From Silene latifolia (Eukaryota > Streptophyta > Magnoliopsida > Caryophyllales > Caryophyllaceae): 64,000 nt of DNA. Below, piece after piece: positions 1-11,690 of this stretch. The stretch is from positions 3,611,658 to 3,675,657 of the forward strand of contig NC_133538.1 in NCBI RefSeq assembly GCF_048544455.1. The letters are read 5' to 3'. A program made the position numbers and the translations under genes. The notes under the pieces were generated by a model that had not been told where the DNA came from, did no database searches, and was given only the letters and a program-made list of their open reading frames with translations. Position 1 is the first letter of the stretch. Each line of letters starts with the position of its first letter.

Positions 1-1384
1 AAAAATAAAATCAACCGGTCTCTATAAAATGTAGTAGAGGCAATCGGGCATCGAATCCTCAGGGAGATGGGAATGTTGTATGCTAAACTAAGTCTGTCTT
101 AGAAACCGTTTCTTGGGGATTTGATTGTTTGATTCTAAACTACGGAGATAAAGAGAGAAGAAACAATAAAGAAACAAACAATGAATAATAAAGAAATTAC
201 CAGAAAGACGGAAACAGCTAGGACAGTCGGTTCACCATGGTTATCTAGAGATCAAATCTAAGGTCAAAGGTCAATAAAGACTCGGTCTGTAGGGTAGTGA
301 ATAGGCCCTTCCTGTCCACTATTCGCCCTAAAACATTACTAACTTAGCTTCCGCCCTCATTAGAATATCCTATTGCTCACTGCAGGTCTTACCCCTTCCA
401 ATCTTCCGATCTAGGTCAAGGCATAACAGATCAACTAGCTAAATGTGTCGACTCAAGCAGCTAATTGCTATTAAATGTAGTGATTAACAATACAAACCTA
501 ATTCTAACTAAACCAAATCACCTAATCAAACCTTCCTAATTACCATGGCTGCCCTTATGTCCTAGCATAGGAGGATTAGCAATGCATAATAGAAGTTGAG
601 GAGATTATAATAACAACTAAAACAGGTAAATTGAACATGATGATAAGTTTCTAAGCAAAACAAGAGAAAGAGCAATAGAAAAAAGATGAATAGAACAAGA
701 ATAATAATTGCAATAATAATTAATTAAGTTAAAGATCAGAAATACCGAATACAAAAGGAGTTCCAATCAATGGAGATTTTAGGTCTAAAAAGTAAAGTGC
801 CAAGAGAAGAGATAGATTGCCGCCATTCGCCATTCTCCTTATTTATTCTAAGATACCAAATAAAATATCTGAAAGATAAACTAAAAGATTGCGTAAAATT
901 CAAAACCACTCGATCGAGTAGAAATAAACTACTCGATCTAGCATAATAGGAGTCGAAAATATCGATCGAGAATAATAAGTACTCGATCGAGGAACACAGA
1001 AAACACCTATCTCGATCGAGTGAAACAAATGCTCGTTCGAAGGTCTTCAACATCAAAGTTACTCGATCGATAGGTTTAATCAACCAATCTTAGTCGATCG
1101 AGCATAACAGCATTGTATCAGCGTGGATGAACTCAGAACATTTTCCGAAACCACTTCACGCATCCTTAGGTGACAATTTCCGGACTCCGATTCTTCCATT
1201 TCCAAAATGCATGCTAATGGGACTGGTTCAGGCTTGATTTAGCTCACTTCAGGTCCAAACCTGCAAATAATACAAGACAAACCAAAGTAGATAATTCGGG
1301 GGCATTTGTAGCTAGATGCTACATAAATAACATAGAAATGCGTGTAAATATAAGATAAAAACTCTATATAAATTGAACGCATCA
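1..1384 (-). mobile_element. Athila-like LTR, minus strand, cut by the window edge
   Basis: Read on the minus strand, an LTR-like sequence would begin with TGATGCG at 1384 and run leftward out of the window. Its layout follows the two clear Athila-like LTRs at 29515 and 41035: a TGATG start, a phrase with CCCCCGAATTA soon after, a cluster of GC-rich palindromic words 0.3-0.5 kb in, and a 'GAGGATTCGATGCCCG' segment near the far end like the 'GGGTTCGACCCCG' of the other LTRs. The priming site would lie beyond base 1, so the family is an inference from layout. It abuts the broken LINE-A at about 1385. No coding sequence is recognised in it. Confidence 0.5.
907..1104. repeat. Cluster of CTCGATCGAG words in the Athila-like LTR
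   Basis: About eight copies or near-copies of the 10-bp palindrome CTCGATCGAG lie within 200 bp of AT-rich DNA (for example at 909, 961, 982, 1011, 1062 and 1093). Spacing is irregular (about 20-30 bp) and spacers are not conserved, so this is not an ordinary tandem repeat. Confidence 0.85.
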
Positions 1385-2507
1385 TTAAAATTATGCCTAG
1401 TAAATAAAAACTCAACATACTCAAAAGAAAAACATAAAGCATAAGTATCATCGTAAATAAGGAAAATATCGCTTCGGCCAGAGCTCTTAGTCTTCAAGTC
1501 TTTCATCACAGTCAAGCAATCACTCACGATCTCCACGATCTCCTCTCCCGTATATTCTGCTCTTAGCCATACGTTCATTAGATCCGTAACTCTCCCTTTA
1601 ACACCCTGAAGAACATTCCCAAAATTTGATGGTAGCGTTGAAGGGAAAAACCTCCCGAAAATACTTCACGGCCACCCCTGCTATGTCCTCAGTTTTCTCA
1701 TACAATCTCCCCTCATCATCAAAAAGCTTGTGAATATGATTTCTTTGCTTTCTTTGACTTGTTTTACGATGAAAAAATTTAGTATTCTTGTCTCCATCTT
1801 TAAGCCAAATCGCACGTGACCGTTGTCGTTAGAAGAGCTCCTGCTGCCGCAATAGCTTAGAAATATCTCGCACCACCCTCCTTCTCTCCTCAACTTCTAT
1901 ATGAGACCTATACCCTTCGTTGAGCACCTGGAGTCTTAAGCGCTTCTTTCTCAGCTCCTTCACAACCTTCCCAATATTTATGCCCTTCCACTTTTGAAGG
2001 TCCCTAGCACAATTTTCAATAGTCTCGAGCAAATCCCCATCCTACGGCTCCCAGGCCCTCCAAATTGTATCTTAACACCCTTATTCTCCTACCCACACAT
2101 GCTCAAATCAGAACTTTTTACTTTGAGCTCCTTCATCCCTGGTTCTCTTGTCGAAAACAACCTTCAATGGGGCGTGGTCTCATCACTCCCTATCAAGATG
2201 AATAGCTTTGCATAAGGGAACATCTCGAACCATGGTTCTGTACCCATAGCTCTATTAATTCTGCTCCTTCTCGCCGCTTTGCCCATTATCGAACATGAAC
2301 TAGTATCCCTTATAGGGAACATCACGAAGCCCGCACTTGCATCCCTAAAGTTATTCATCTGCCATTGGGCTCCCTCACCACCTTTCATCTCGTTAGAAAA
2401 CAGAACCTCATTATAATCTCCTACACATAACCAAAGGCTTATCGATTCCGCCGCCAGAAGACAAGCAAGCTGTCAAGAGAAGTGCATATCTTGGATAGCT
2501 GGCCAGC
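1385..2507 (-). pseudogene. LINE-A ORF2 remainder: endonuclease end, linker, RNase H tail
   Basis: Going leftward on the minus strand I read the second half of the L1 endonuclease (CVGDYNEVLFSNEMKGG near 2420, whose GDYNE is the usual GDFN-type active-site motif), then the linker before the reverse transcriptase (WLKDGDKNTKFFHRK near 1800, TEDIAGVAVKYFRE near 1660, MNVWLRAEYTGEEI near 1560). The frame then passes directly into a piece like the end of the L1 RNase H domain (VSDCLTV ... LLYDD-type and FTRHNFND, about 1530-1385). The YADD/FADD catalytic region is absent, so an internal deletion of about 2 kb is inferred. Stops and frame shifts are present elsewhere. This cannot make a working enzyme. 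Confidence 0.7.
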
Positions 2508-3241
2508 CATAATGTAACACCTCGTAAATTCGAAGACCTTTATTATATTTTAAAAGTAATATTTTAATCTATTTTAATTTAATATTAATTTATTTGAAAT
2601 AAAATCTATTTGATAAAATATAATCTTATTTTATTTTGAAGAAATGTAATTATTTTTGATAGTTTAGAAATGTTTAAAAGTGATTTAAACTATATTTAAA
2701 CCTTTTCCTTTGATAAAATAGATTTCGGATAAAAGTCGTAAAATCGGGATTTTCCCATTTCTTACGGTCGTTGGGTAAACGAGTTTGGATATTGGGCATA
2801 TGAGTACTTAATCTTTTAGTAAAATCGTGTTTAAGAACTTTAATTTTCTCGGAAATCGCGTTCGACGAATATTTCTAATTTCTGTCGAAACGAACCAAAA
2901 CGTAAACAATTGAAACTCACCCAAACACCCTACCCAAAACCATGCACCCTCCATCCTCCATAGGTCTCCTCTTCATCTTTCATTTCCTCAATTCTCATTC
3001 TATCACTTCCTTCTCTCAAACACCAAATTCCTCTCAAAATAACCTCCTTACAATCCCTAAATCCACCATAACTTCTTCATTTCTCCACCAAATCGCATAA
3101 AAATTATATATTCGGAATCCTCTCTTTAATCCTCATCTACTAGTAAGCTTTATTTTCATTTCCCCCAAATTTTGTTTAAGACACTTTTTTTAGGGTTTCG
3201 AATTTAAGCTTAATAATTGTGTTTTTGTTGTTCTTATAGGT

Positions 3242-3295
3242 GAAGAATTTGAAGATGAGTTAGGTGACTCATATGTTGTTGAAGATGAAGAGTAA
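3242..3295 (+). other. Short acidic reading frame inside the LTR (solo copy)
   Basis: After a T-rich stretch ending in AG (3239), 17 codons read EEFEDELGDSYVVEDEE and then stop. The same place in the LTRs at 45089 and 51418 reads EDYEDDIGDSYIVEDDG (or EDAG) and stop. Between the two types the 54 bp have no indel, and about ten of fourteen differences fall at third codon positions; the flanks have drifted far more. There is no in-frame ATG, so translation would need an upstream start. I do not know a described counterpart. Confidence 0.5.
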
Positions 3296-3366
3296 TTTTG
3301 GGTTTTAGAAGCTTTCTCAAGTTATTACTCGACGAATTAATGTCACATTAGTAGTTGTATTCGTTG

Positions 3367-3377
3367 TTTGTTGTTGT

Positions 3378-3416
<39 letters not shown>

Positions 3417-3427
3417 GTTGTTGTTTG
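3367..3427 (+). repeat. (TTG)n microsatellite
   Basis: An interrupted TTG run of about 60 bp, present in the solo LTR but not at the same place in the LTR pair at 44-53 kb. It explains part of this copy's extra length. Confidence 0.9.
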
Positions 3428-5437
3428 AGACGATCTTGTTGATAAATGAATGAATGGAGTAAGATGAGTATGCTTATGTTTAATTTATGTTAACCATTTG
3501 TATATTACTGTTTAGAACAAATTTGGATGAGGAATTATGTGTTGTGACAAGTCCGCGTGTTGGCTGGAACGTGTCAGTACCGGACCGAGACGTTTTCCAA
3601 TGTTTCCAAAAATATGACAGATTGAACGGCATCGAAAAATTAGGTGGTTTAGCCACTTGAATCACTCAATTCGGAGTCCGTATGAGTAAATGGCGTCGTT
3701 TTATCGATAAAATTTATAGAAAAGTTTACCCTTGTGTGAGACGGTTATTTATACTATTTTATTATGCGAGAATTTAATTGAATTGGATATTTTGTAAGTT
3801 GGAATGTATTTCCTTATGTTGATAGTTTTTCACATGATAGAAATTGGAAATAGCATGAGAATGATATTGTGATGAATTTTGTGATTTGGGCCAAAGTAGG
3901 CCAAGACTCTGAGCTGGGCCAGATTGACCGAATGAGTTTGGTCAAACTAGGTTTAAACCGGTCAGCCTCGAATTGACCAATGACCCGTCGCGCGACTAGG
4001 GTCGAGGGTTTGTCTTTGAGGTTAGTTTGGTTGTTATTGGATGTTTTATGTTTATGCCTTGATATTTGTAATTATCATTTCACATGTTGGTTGTTGGATG
4101 CTTTGGATGCCTTATGCTTGAGCCTTATTGCCTCTTTGCCATTTTAGCTTGTTCTCATGGATTATGGTACTGTTGGTTAGCTGGAATTTGGATTATTATC
4201 GATATTGGAGATATTGTTGGATTGTCAACTGAATATGCTTTTGCGTAGTCTTTCATATGCTAGGGTGTGTATGATCTTTTGTGTGGGCAAGGTTGGACTC
4301 TTTGCCCCTCTTATGATTAATTGGGTGTCCTACTTGTCTTGTGTGGAGTGGGCTAAAGTATTCAAGCTGGGACTAGGTCCTAGGTGAGTATTTCGGTCTT
4401 CGTCATAGATAGGCTATTATAGTCTTTGACGAGTATATGTTCACCGCTTAATAGCCTTTGTGTCTTAGCTTGGTGGGCTTATATCCAAGTTAGGGCATGA
4501 CCTCCTGACGTACTCTTAGAAGTATGTGGTCAGCTTAAGTACTAGCCAACCCTTTGGTGGACTCCTTAGGGGTACTCATGTGTGTGATCATGGGTCTTGA
4601 ATGCGGTATTTTTCGCATGTCGCTAGGTCTACGCAGGTTTAGGACTAGAGTGTTTACCTTACCTCGTGGTATAGACTCGAGTTACAGAGTGACTATTGAC
4701 TGTACTAGGAACTTATGCCTGTCTCTAGATATATTATCCTTTCTTGTTTGATGATTCTATGAATCATAGAAGGTGAGATGCAAGCCGGCTATGGTTGATA
4801 GAGTTTGGATTCCTGGATGTTATGTGATTCACATGATAGTGTAGTATGAGTCGGTCTAGTATTCACATGCTAGGACTATGTGTTGCTATATTGTTGTTCA
4901 CATGATAGGCACGATTGTCTAGCATCTATATGCTAAGGCTATGTGTTGTTCGTATTCATATTCTTATGTTTATATGTTATATTAATTATGACATTTCGTG
5001 GCTGGGAGAACTCGGAGTTACTCCCCACTGACTGTGGCTTTCGTATTTGTATAAAATGCGATTGACAGGTATGGTGATGCTTATATGGGGTTCATGGACG
5101 AGCTAGCGAGCAAAGTAACCTTGGGACCTAGATTGGCTTTATTTTATTATGACCCTTGAACACTTTTTATGTCATATACTTTTTTGGGACATATGTCTCC
5201 CTTTTTGATACTTGGGTTGTATAACTTTATTTCGCGACTTTAGCGATGTTTTATTTATGAGGTTTATTTTGGACCTTGCATGTTTGACACCTTCCCATTT
5301 GGATATTTTTATAACAGGTTCAGGTTTTAAAAATTACAGGTTTTTACCCAAATGAACCTATTACAAACATATCCATGCAGTTTTTATCTAGAATTATGTG
5401 TTTACTTTTCCGCAATAAATGAGGGTGTCACACATAA

Positions 5438-5791
5438 AATCCCGGTATCCTACTCTTAATCTCTCTCATCTCTACATCGAAATCCATATGGTGAACTGAC
5501 GCACTCCTAAGATTACACCGTACACCGTCTCGCCAAAGAAACGCCAAACCTCCTAATCTACCCACACTATCTACAACGACTCCATCATACCCATGAAATT
5601 TCCCCCATACCTTTCGCATCTCCCTGCTACTTAATTTAGTCTCTCACAAAAACACCAACCTAGCCTCCTCCCTCCTGAGCAAATTTTGTAAGCCCCTTAC
5701 TACATCGGGGTTGCCCAGCCCCCTGCAGTTAAGGCTCAAAATATTTATAATGTCCGCCGGGGTTGAGCGCCCTCAACCTTTGCCCCAGGTG
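5438..5791 (-). pseudogene. LINE-A ORF2 start (endonuclease N-terminus)
   Basis: On the minus strand from about 5745 the reading is an L1 endonuclease start: LSLNCRGLGNPDVVRGLQNL, then ETKLSS, then MRKVWGKFHGYDGVVVDSVG and GGLAFLW. NCRG and the E of ETK are the usual first metal- and phosphate-site motifs of this apurinic-type endonuclease. A TGA replaces the usual residue just before ETKLSS. The block is cut on both sides by solo-LTR insertions; ORF1 lies beyond the one on the right. Confidence 0.75.
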
Positions 5792-5868
5792 AACATTGTA
5801 ATACTCCGTATTTAATAATTATATAATAATAAAATTTTATTATATTTAGCGAGTTGGGCTTGAGACGG

Positions 5869-5910
5869 AATAATAATAATAATAATAATAATAATATTAA
5901 TAATAATAAT

Positions 5911-5941
<31 letters not shown>

Positions 5942-6063
5942 TTAATAATAATAATATTATTAATAATAATAATAATAATAAAACTAATAATAATATTAAT
6001 AATAATAATATTAATAATAATAATAATATTAATAATAATAATAACAATAATAATAATGATAAC

Positions 6064-6153
<90 letters not shown>
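5869..6153 (+). repeat. (AAT)n microsatellite, left arm
   Basis: About 285 bp of AAT units with a few ATT interruptions. Very long asparagine or isoleucine frames here are only the microsatellite read in frame. LINE-C begins directly at its right end. Confidence 0.97.
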
Positions 6154-6154
<1 letters not shown>

Positions 6155-7479
6155 TAGAGGGGATATGAGCTCACTCTCTGTTATTCTGAGAGCCTTTGCC
6201 ACCTTTTCTGGGTCCTCAGGATTTGCAATGAACCAAGAGAAGTCTGAGATTTATTTTAATGGAATGGATGTTGGGGAGGTTGCATATATCCTACAACTGT
6301 CTGGTTTTAAGGTGGGTCAATTCCCCTTCAGATACTTGGGAATTGCAATTTCTTACAAAACAATGGTCGTGGGAGACTGTTCTAGGGTGGTTGAGAAGAT
6401 TGTTGAGATTATACGAGGATGGGCGGCTAGGAAGCTTAGCTATGCTGGTCGTCTAGTTCTTATCAAAGCTGTACTCACTCAACTGCATGTCTTCAGGCCA
6501 GAATCTTCATAATTCCTCTCACTGTTATTGATAAGATCACAAGCATTTGTAGAAATTACTTATGGGCATGCAGTGATCAGTATGGTTGAGCTCTTGCTGT
6601 AGCATGGGAACAGATTTGTCTGGGGAAAAAATATGGAGGTTTGGGAATAGTGGACTGCAGACTGTGGAACACTGCTCAGATTGCTAAGTACACTGCTTGG
6701 CTAGCTACTAAAAGTGACCACTTATGGATAAAGTGGGTGGATCATGTTTATATGAAAGGAAGACACTGGTTGATTATTCTCCTACTTCTAGTTCGAGTTG
6801 GGTGTGGAGGACAATCTGTAAGGTCAAGGATAGGGTGAAAGCTGGCTTTGTGAATGATGTCTGGTGTGCAAATCAGGGGCAGTACACAGTGGCTAGTGGC
6901 TATGCTTGGTTGCAGGGGGATCAGGTTAAGGTGAATTGGTGTCATCTGATCTGGAATAGGTTAAATCTACCTAAGTACTCTTTTATAGGGTGGTTAATGA
7001 TTCAGGGGAGACTTTACACTAAGGACAGGATGATGAAATTTGGTGTTATTTCCGATGGCTTGTGTGAGATTTGCAGGACACAGATGGAGGACCATCAACA
7101 TCTTTTTTACTCGTGTGATTTTAGTGTCATATGCTGGACTCTGTTTAGGGACTGGCTAGGAGTACCTCTGCCTGCTACTGATATTTTGCCTTGGTGCAGT
7201 GTGGAGGTGTAGGTCTCTGTTAAAAAAGTAGCTAGTTTATGCAGCTGTGGTGGCTTTGATTTACCATATTTGGATGGCACGGAATCTCTGTAGGGAGGAG
7301 AAAAGGGTACCTGCTCCAGGGTACATAGTTAATGAGATTATGCGATACATTCAAAATTTTATAGGAGCAGGGAGGTGTTGTCTAGATTTAAGCTTCGTAT
7401 TGTGCTGTAAGCTTAATTGCGAGGTTGTTCATGAGTAAGAGTAGTGTGTAACAATGCTTTGATGTATCTTAGTTGACGA

Positions 7480-7542
<63 letters not shown>

Positions 7543-7556
7543 CATTTCACCAAAAA
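6154..7556 (+). mobile_element. LINE-C: 5'-truncated L1 fragment
   Basis: Starts abruptly in the reverse-transcriptase domain (GDMSSLSVILRAFATFSG ... NQEKSEIYFNG), runs through the thumb region (FPFRYLGIAI, LSYAGRLVLIKAV), and then the zinc-finger-like zf-RVT domain (HLIWNRLNLPKYSFIGWL ... LCEICRTQMEDHQHLFYSC, about 6940-7110). It ends in a short A-run (CACCAAAAAAA) at 7556. The coding frame shifts at least twice and has stops. No RNase H follows zf-RVT, unlike LINE-A and LINE-B, so this is another L1 lineage. AAT microsatellite lies on both sides, which fits target-primed insertion into the repeat. A (TA)n tract lies near its 3' end. Confidence 0.85.
7483..7540 (+). repeat. (TA)n microsatellite
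   Basis: Uninterrupted TA run of about 57 bp within the 3' non-coding part of LINE-C. Confidence 0.95.
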
Positions 7557-7669
<113 letters not shown>

Positions 7670-9102
7670 ATAATACATAATACATGTATTATACACTCCC
7701 ACCTACCATTTTACCCTTATATACATACCCCCACCCATACTACCCTATCCTTATCATTTCATTAATCATTTTCACCACACAAATAAGAGAGAAAAAGAGA
7801 GATTTTAGAAGAGGAGAAGATTTTGTCCCTCCGTCTCGAGTTCGTAAGGTAAGACCGTCTTATACTAGCCTTTATGTCATTTATTTTATACCTTTGACTC
7901 GTCCCGGCCTTGACCCATCCTTGACCCGTCTTTGACCACCAATAAACTGTTGTTGACGACCCACAAAGGGCTTTGACCGAGTTTGAGAAAAGGGGTTTTT
8001 GGGGGTTTTGGTGACTCGGGTTAGGGCTGCGGTTTTGAGGGTGTTATGGGTTGGTTAGGGTCCGGTTTCAGGGTGGTAGTTGTCGAGGGTGGTGAGGGGA
8101 GTTGAGGGGTGGTCATGGTTGGTTGATAGGGTGGCTGTGGTGGTCGGGATTTGGGGTAGAAAATGGGGTGTACGGACGGTATGATTGTTGTTGTATGTTG
8201 TCGTGTTGTTGCTTGTTGTTGTCGTTGCTGTTGCTGGTGGTAGCTGCTGGCATGGTGTCCGTACTTAGACCGAACGTGGTCAGGGTGGCACCATAGTGGT
8301 GGTGGCGGTTTGTGCGTGTGGTGGTCGTGTTGAAGGTGGCATGCGGTGGTGTTTGTTGGTGTTGTTGCTTGGTGTGGTGGTTGGGGGCATGAGGTGAGTG
8401 GCAGCTAGGGGCTGACCTGGCCACTGTGGCTAGGTGGTGGTCATGGTGGGGAGAGGTAGTAGTGGTTGGCTTGAGTCGGGTTTTAGGATAAGAGTATTTA
8501 ATTAGTCGTATACGTATTTGTATAAATAGATTAGTATATTTATACGTATTTGTATACATATTAGATTGGTATATTTATACGTATTTGTATAACTAGATTA
8601 GTATATTTATACGCATTTGTATTATTATCGTATTTTAGGAAATGAGTTTTGTGAGACGGTTTTACGAGACGGGCCTAGCTTGTGTGACGGATTGCTTATG
8701 CGGTAGGTTTATCGTACTCAGTTTCATTGTTGCATTTGTTTATAAAATGAGTCTTTATCTTTCATTTGCATTGAGTGAGTCGTATTGTGTGATATCGGCT
8801 TTGACGGCTCGACGAGTCGGGACATTTGAGGAACTGGTAACCATGGGATGTTTGGCATGTCATGGTGTATGTTGTCTGTCATGCATTTCATATTGTGACG
8901 GTTGTGATTGTATATGCTGGAGGATTTGTTGTTGTTGATTATTTTGGAGACGTAAGACGGTTGGGAGACCGTCTTGCGCTTAAGTCACCTCTTGGATCTT
9001 CTCACTCCAAGAGGGATGTGCACATTAATGGCTTGAGTTACGGAGGGACTCGTGTGGTGGAGACACGACGTCTGGCAGGGGATCCAGTTAGCTTCAGGAC
9101 CC

Positions 9103-9215
9103 GGTACGTCTGGACGTGTCCTGATACCTTTTTGTGGTTATCGGTATGTCTGGGCCTGTCCCGGAACCAGGGTGGTTGTCGGTATGTCTGGGCGTGTCCC
9201 CGTACCATGGTGGTG
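9103..9215 (+). repeat. Three tandem copies of a 39-40 bp unit
   Basis: Units start GGTACGTCTGG (9103), GGTATGTCTGG (9143) and GGTATGTCTGG (9181). Each continues with a CSTGTCC and ACC-rich part and then GGTGGTTRTC-like sequence. The array is GC-rich within the solo LTR and has no sustained coding frame. Confidence 0.8.
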
Positions 9216-9641
9216 GTTGCTTGATAGTGGTTCATTTATGTTATAGTCATGTTGCATGCTCACACACTCGAGTCGTGTCACACTTTATTTATTTATTGAA
9301 ACTGACATTTGTTCTGTCTGTGTAATTGTCACCTATTTCCGGGGTAGCCTGTGTCGATCCATATGATATTTTCTATCATATGGGGGAGCAGGTTAAGCAC
9401 AGGTTGTTTAGATAGCACGTAGGAGACGGGACGAGCTTGATGAGTCACGAGACGAGTCTAGTTGGCTAGAAGAGTATAGATGTCATGAGTTGTGCTTTTA
9501 TTCATTTGTTTACGTTTATGTAAATCATAAAACATTACATTAATAAAATGTTCTTTGATTGAAGTTTTGAAACACTAACTCTTAAAACCGAGTGGTAACA
9601 CTTCAATTATCTTGGCCGGATAATTGGGGTGTTACAAACAT

Positions 9642-11335
9642 ACACCCATGTCCAAATGTAGCTTCTTAACTTCCATCTCATCATCCTCAAACAACTTATC
9701 ACCCTTTCTTTTACTTGTCGACAAACCCCCACCCATCTTCATTACCCCACTTCCAATACCATCCATCGAAACACCTCCCTGCCTAGCTATCCTCATCCAC
9801 GTCGAAACTGCCCCAACCCCTTTCTCGGGTAGCAACATCACCACATCCTCCCCTAACACCGACAAATGCCCTTACACTTCACCTCGTATACACAGCCCCT
9901 GCCCATCCCCTTCCTCCACTGAATCCCGAGACTTGATTTTCCCCTTATGTTCTTCCCCCATTTCGGCCCCCACCCCACCTCTTTCCACCATTACAGCCGC
10001 GTGAGATACCTCGATGGCACAACCAATATTCCCACTAGTTAGATCAACACCACCTCCATGCTCTCCATCGCTTATTCCCTTACCATTCATGTCCCCTTCT
10101 CCCCTATTTTCCCCTTCCTTACACCCATTCTGGTCCTATTGTAATGATGGCCTTCCCTTCTGTTTATCTTCATTCAGAGCCCCCACTACATCATCCCCCA
10201 ACACATTACACACCTCCATACTGACCCGCCCCTGCTGAGTCTTGGTCTTACTCGATAACGAGATTCTTTGTAACTTCTCTACCATTTCCTTCTCGCTCCT
10301 AAAATACTCTGCATCAAATTCCGGTCTTAAATCCTACTAGTCTTCCTCCCTTGCGCCACACCTACCTTACCTCCCTTCCACGGTGAAGCTCTCAATCCAT
10401 CCCCACACTTCAAATCCTCCCCCTCATATGGCCCCTCCTCACATTCTTTCTCCCCGTGTCCCAAAACCCCACACTCGTAACAATACAGAGGCAATCTTTC
10501 GTACTTAACATTAAACAACGTAACTTTCCCATTAGGCATACGAATATTACTAGAAGGTTGAAGTGGTTTACGAATATCATGTAGAATCCTCAGCCGGATT
10601 GCACTTTCCATCTCCAGAAAAGGAGCCTCATCTTTTGCCACAAATTTACCCAATTGCGTACCCAATCGTCGCAAATTATCATCATTCATACAGCCTTTGA
10701 TAAGAAGGTCATATATACGAGCCCAGATAGGAAGATGGTAGAGCGAAGTATCAGGCATCTTTCCCTCTGCATCAGGTTCATTGAAACACCAGGCAAACTT
10801 ATCGAAGTGTCATGGTTGGCCTTCAATAACTTTTATCTTGTCCCGCTCATCATCGAAACGAAAAATGAACGTTTTCTCCCTCGCATCCAGCATTACCCAT
10901 CACCTTTCCCGATGCATTCCATAATCTTAACATCGTATCCATAGCAGCGCGTAAATTAATTGTTTTCAATGCCCATATCTTTCCGACAAGAATTATCTTC
11001 GTCTTACCCTCCTGAACATCCTCACCTCTGACATCCCAATCAAACACGCTTCCACCACCACCACCTGAACCCTCCCCCATCACCCTTTTCCCCTTAGAAC
11101 AGTCCCCTCGTTCCATTCGCATACCAAGATGAGCACTCGAATGAAGATAAAACAAGCAGTCCTAAAAGTCCACGAACTCTCCAAACCCTAATAGCAAACC
11201 CTAACGCTACCAGGAAAAACGAATACAACCATGCACAATAAGAGGGAAAGACGACACTAACCTACGAACATGGGTCGTAGAGGCAGCCTTGATCAAAGAA
11301 GGAAGAAGCGAAGATTAAACTAGGACGACACTTTC
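9642..11335 (-). pseudogene. LINE-A ORF1 (DUF4283 and zinc knuckle), degraded
   Basis: The minus strand from about 11155 encodes the start of a plant L1 ORF1: a Gly-rich stretch, then the DUF4283-like segment (KTKIILVGKIWALKTINLR ... MLRLWNASGKVMG, 11100-10890), then LPIWARIYDLL, then the knuckle CYECGVLGHGEKEC at 10441-10485. A poorly conserved tail follows to 9642. The pieces lie in more than one frame, so at least two frameshifts are present. ORF1 proteins of this kind bind LINE RNA. The sequence between 11160 and 11335 looks like a LINE 5' leader. The block is followed on the left by the solo LTR at 5797-9636 and then the endonuclease start, which is the normal L1 order. Confidence 0.8.
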
Positions 11336-11690
11336 ATAGAAACTCTAGGAAGACTTTTATTTAAGTAATGACTCTATATTAGATTATGTTATTCCATAAT
11401 AGTTAGTTATCATTATTTTTAATAATAAAAACAGGTTCAAACAAAATAACTTAATCTAAAAGTCCTTTGAATAGTAAACTTTTTTTTTTTAATATTACTA
11501 ACATTATAATCAATACATTGCAACATTCTATTATAAGAACAACTCAGTTATGTAAATATTTTAAAGTTTTACGAGCTCTATATATTTAACCTTCACAAAT
11601 GTTGTGATATAGATTATTTACATCTATCTGATAAGCTCTTAGTGAGAGAAAAATCTTAGTGAGAGAAAAATCTTTCCATTTTTTCAAACG

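Larger units (their letters stand above)
2513..5432 (+). mobile_element. Solo LTR of a Tekay-like chromovirus, inside LINE-A
   Basis: The sequence starts TGTAACACCTCG and ends GGGTGTCACA, and is flanked by the 5-bp duplication CATAA (2508-2512 and 5433-5437). It is 2,920 bp and aligns by eye along its length with the paired LTRs at 44376-47159 and 50705-53467, including the end block (CAGGTTTTTACCCAAATGAACC) and the 'GGTGAGATGCAAGCCGGC' block. No internal domain or priming site follows, so it is a solo LTR. It is clearly more diverged than the pair at 44-53 kb and is probably an older insertion. Confidence 0.93.

Noticed and set aside
5812-6174. Long poly-Asn and poly-Ile reading frames
   Set aside because: They are AAT/ATT microsatellite read in frame on both strands, not genes. 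The same holds at 7413-7685.
8102-8559. Open frames on both strands in GT-rich sequence
   Set aside because: Low-complexity GGT/TTG-rich part of a solo LTR; no domain and no conservation evidence.
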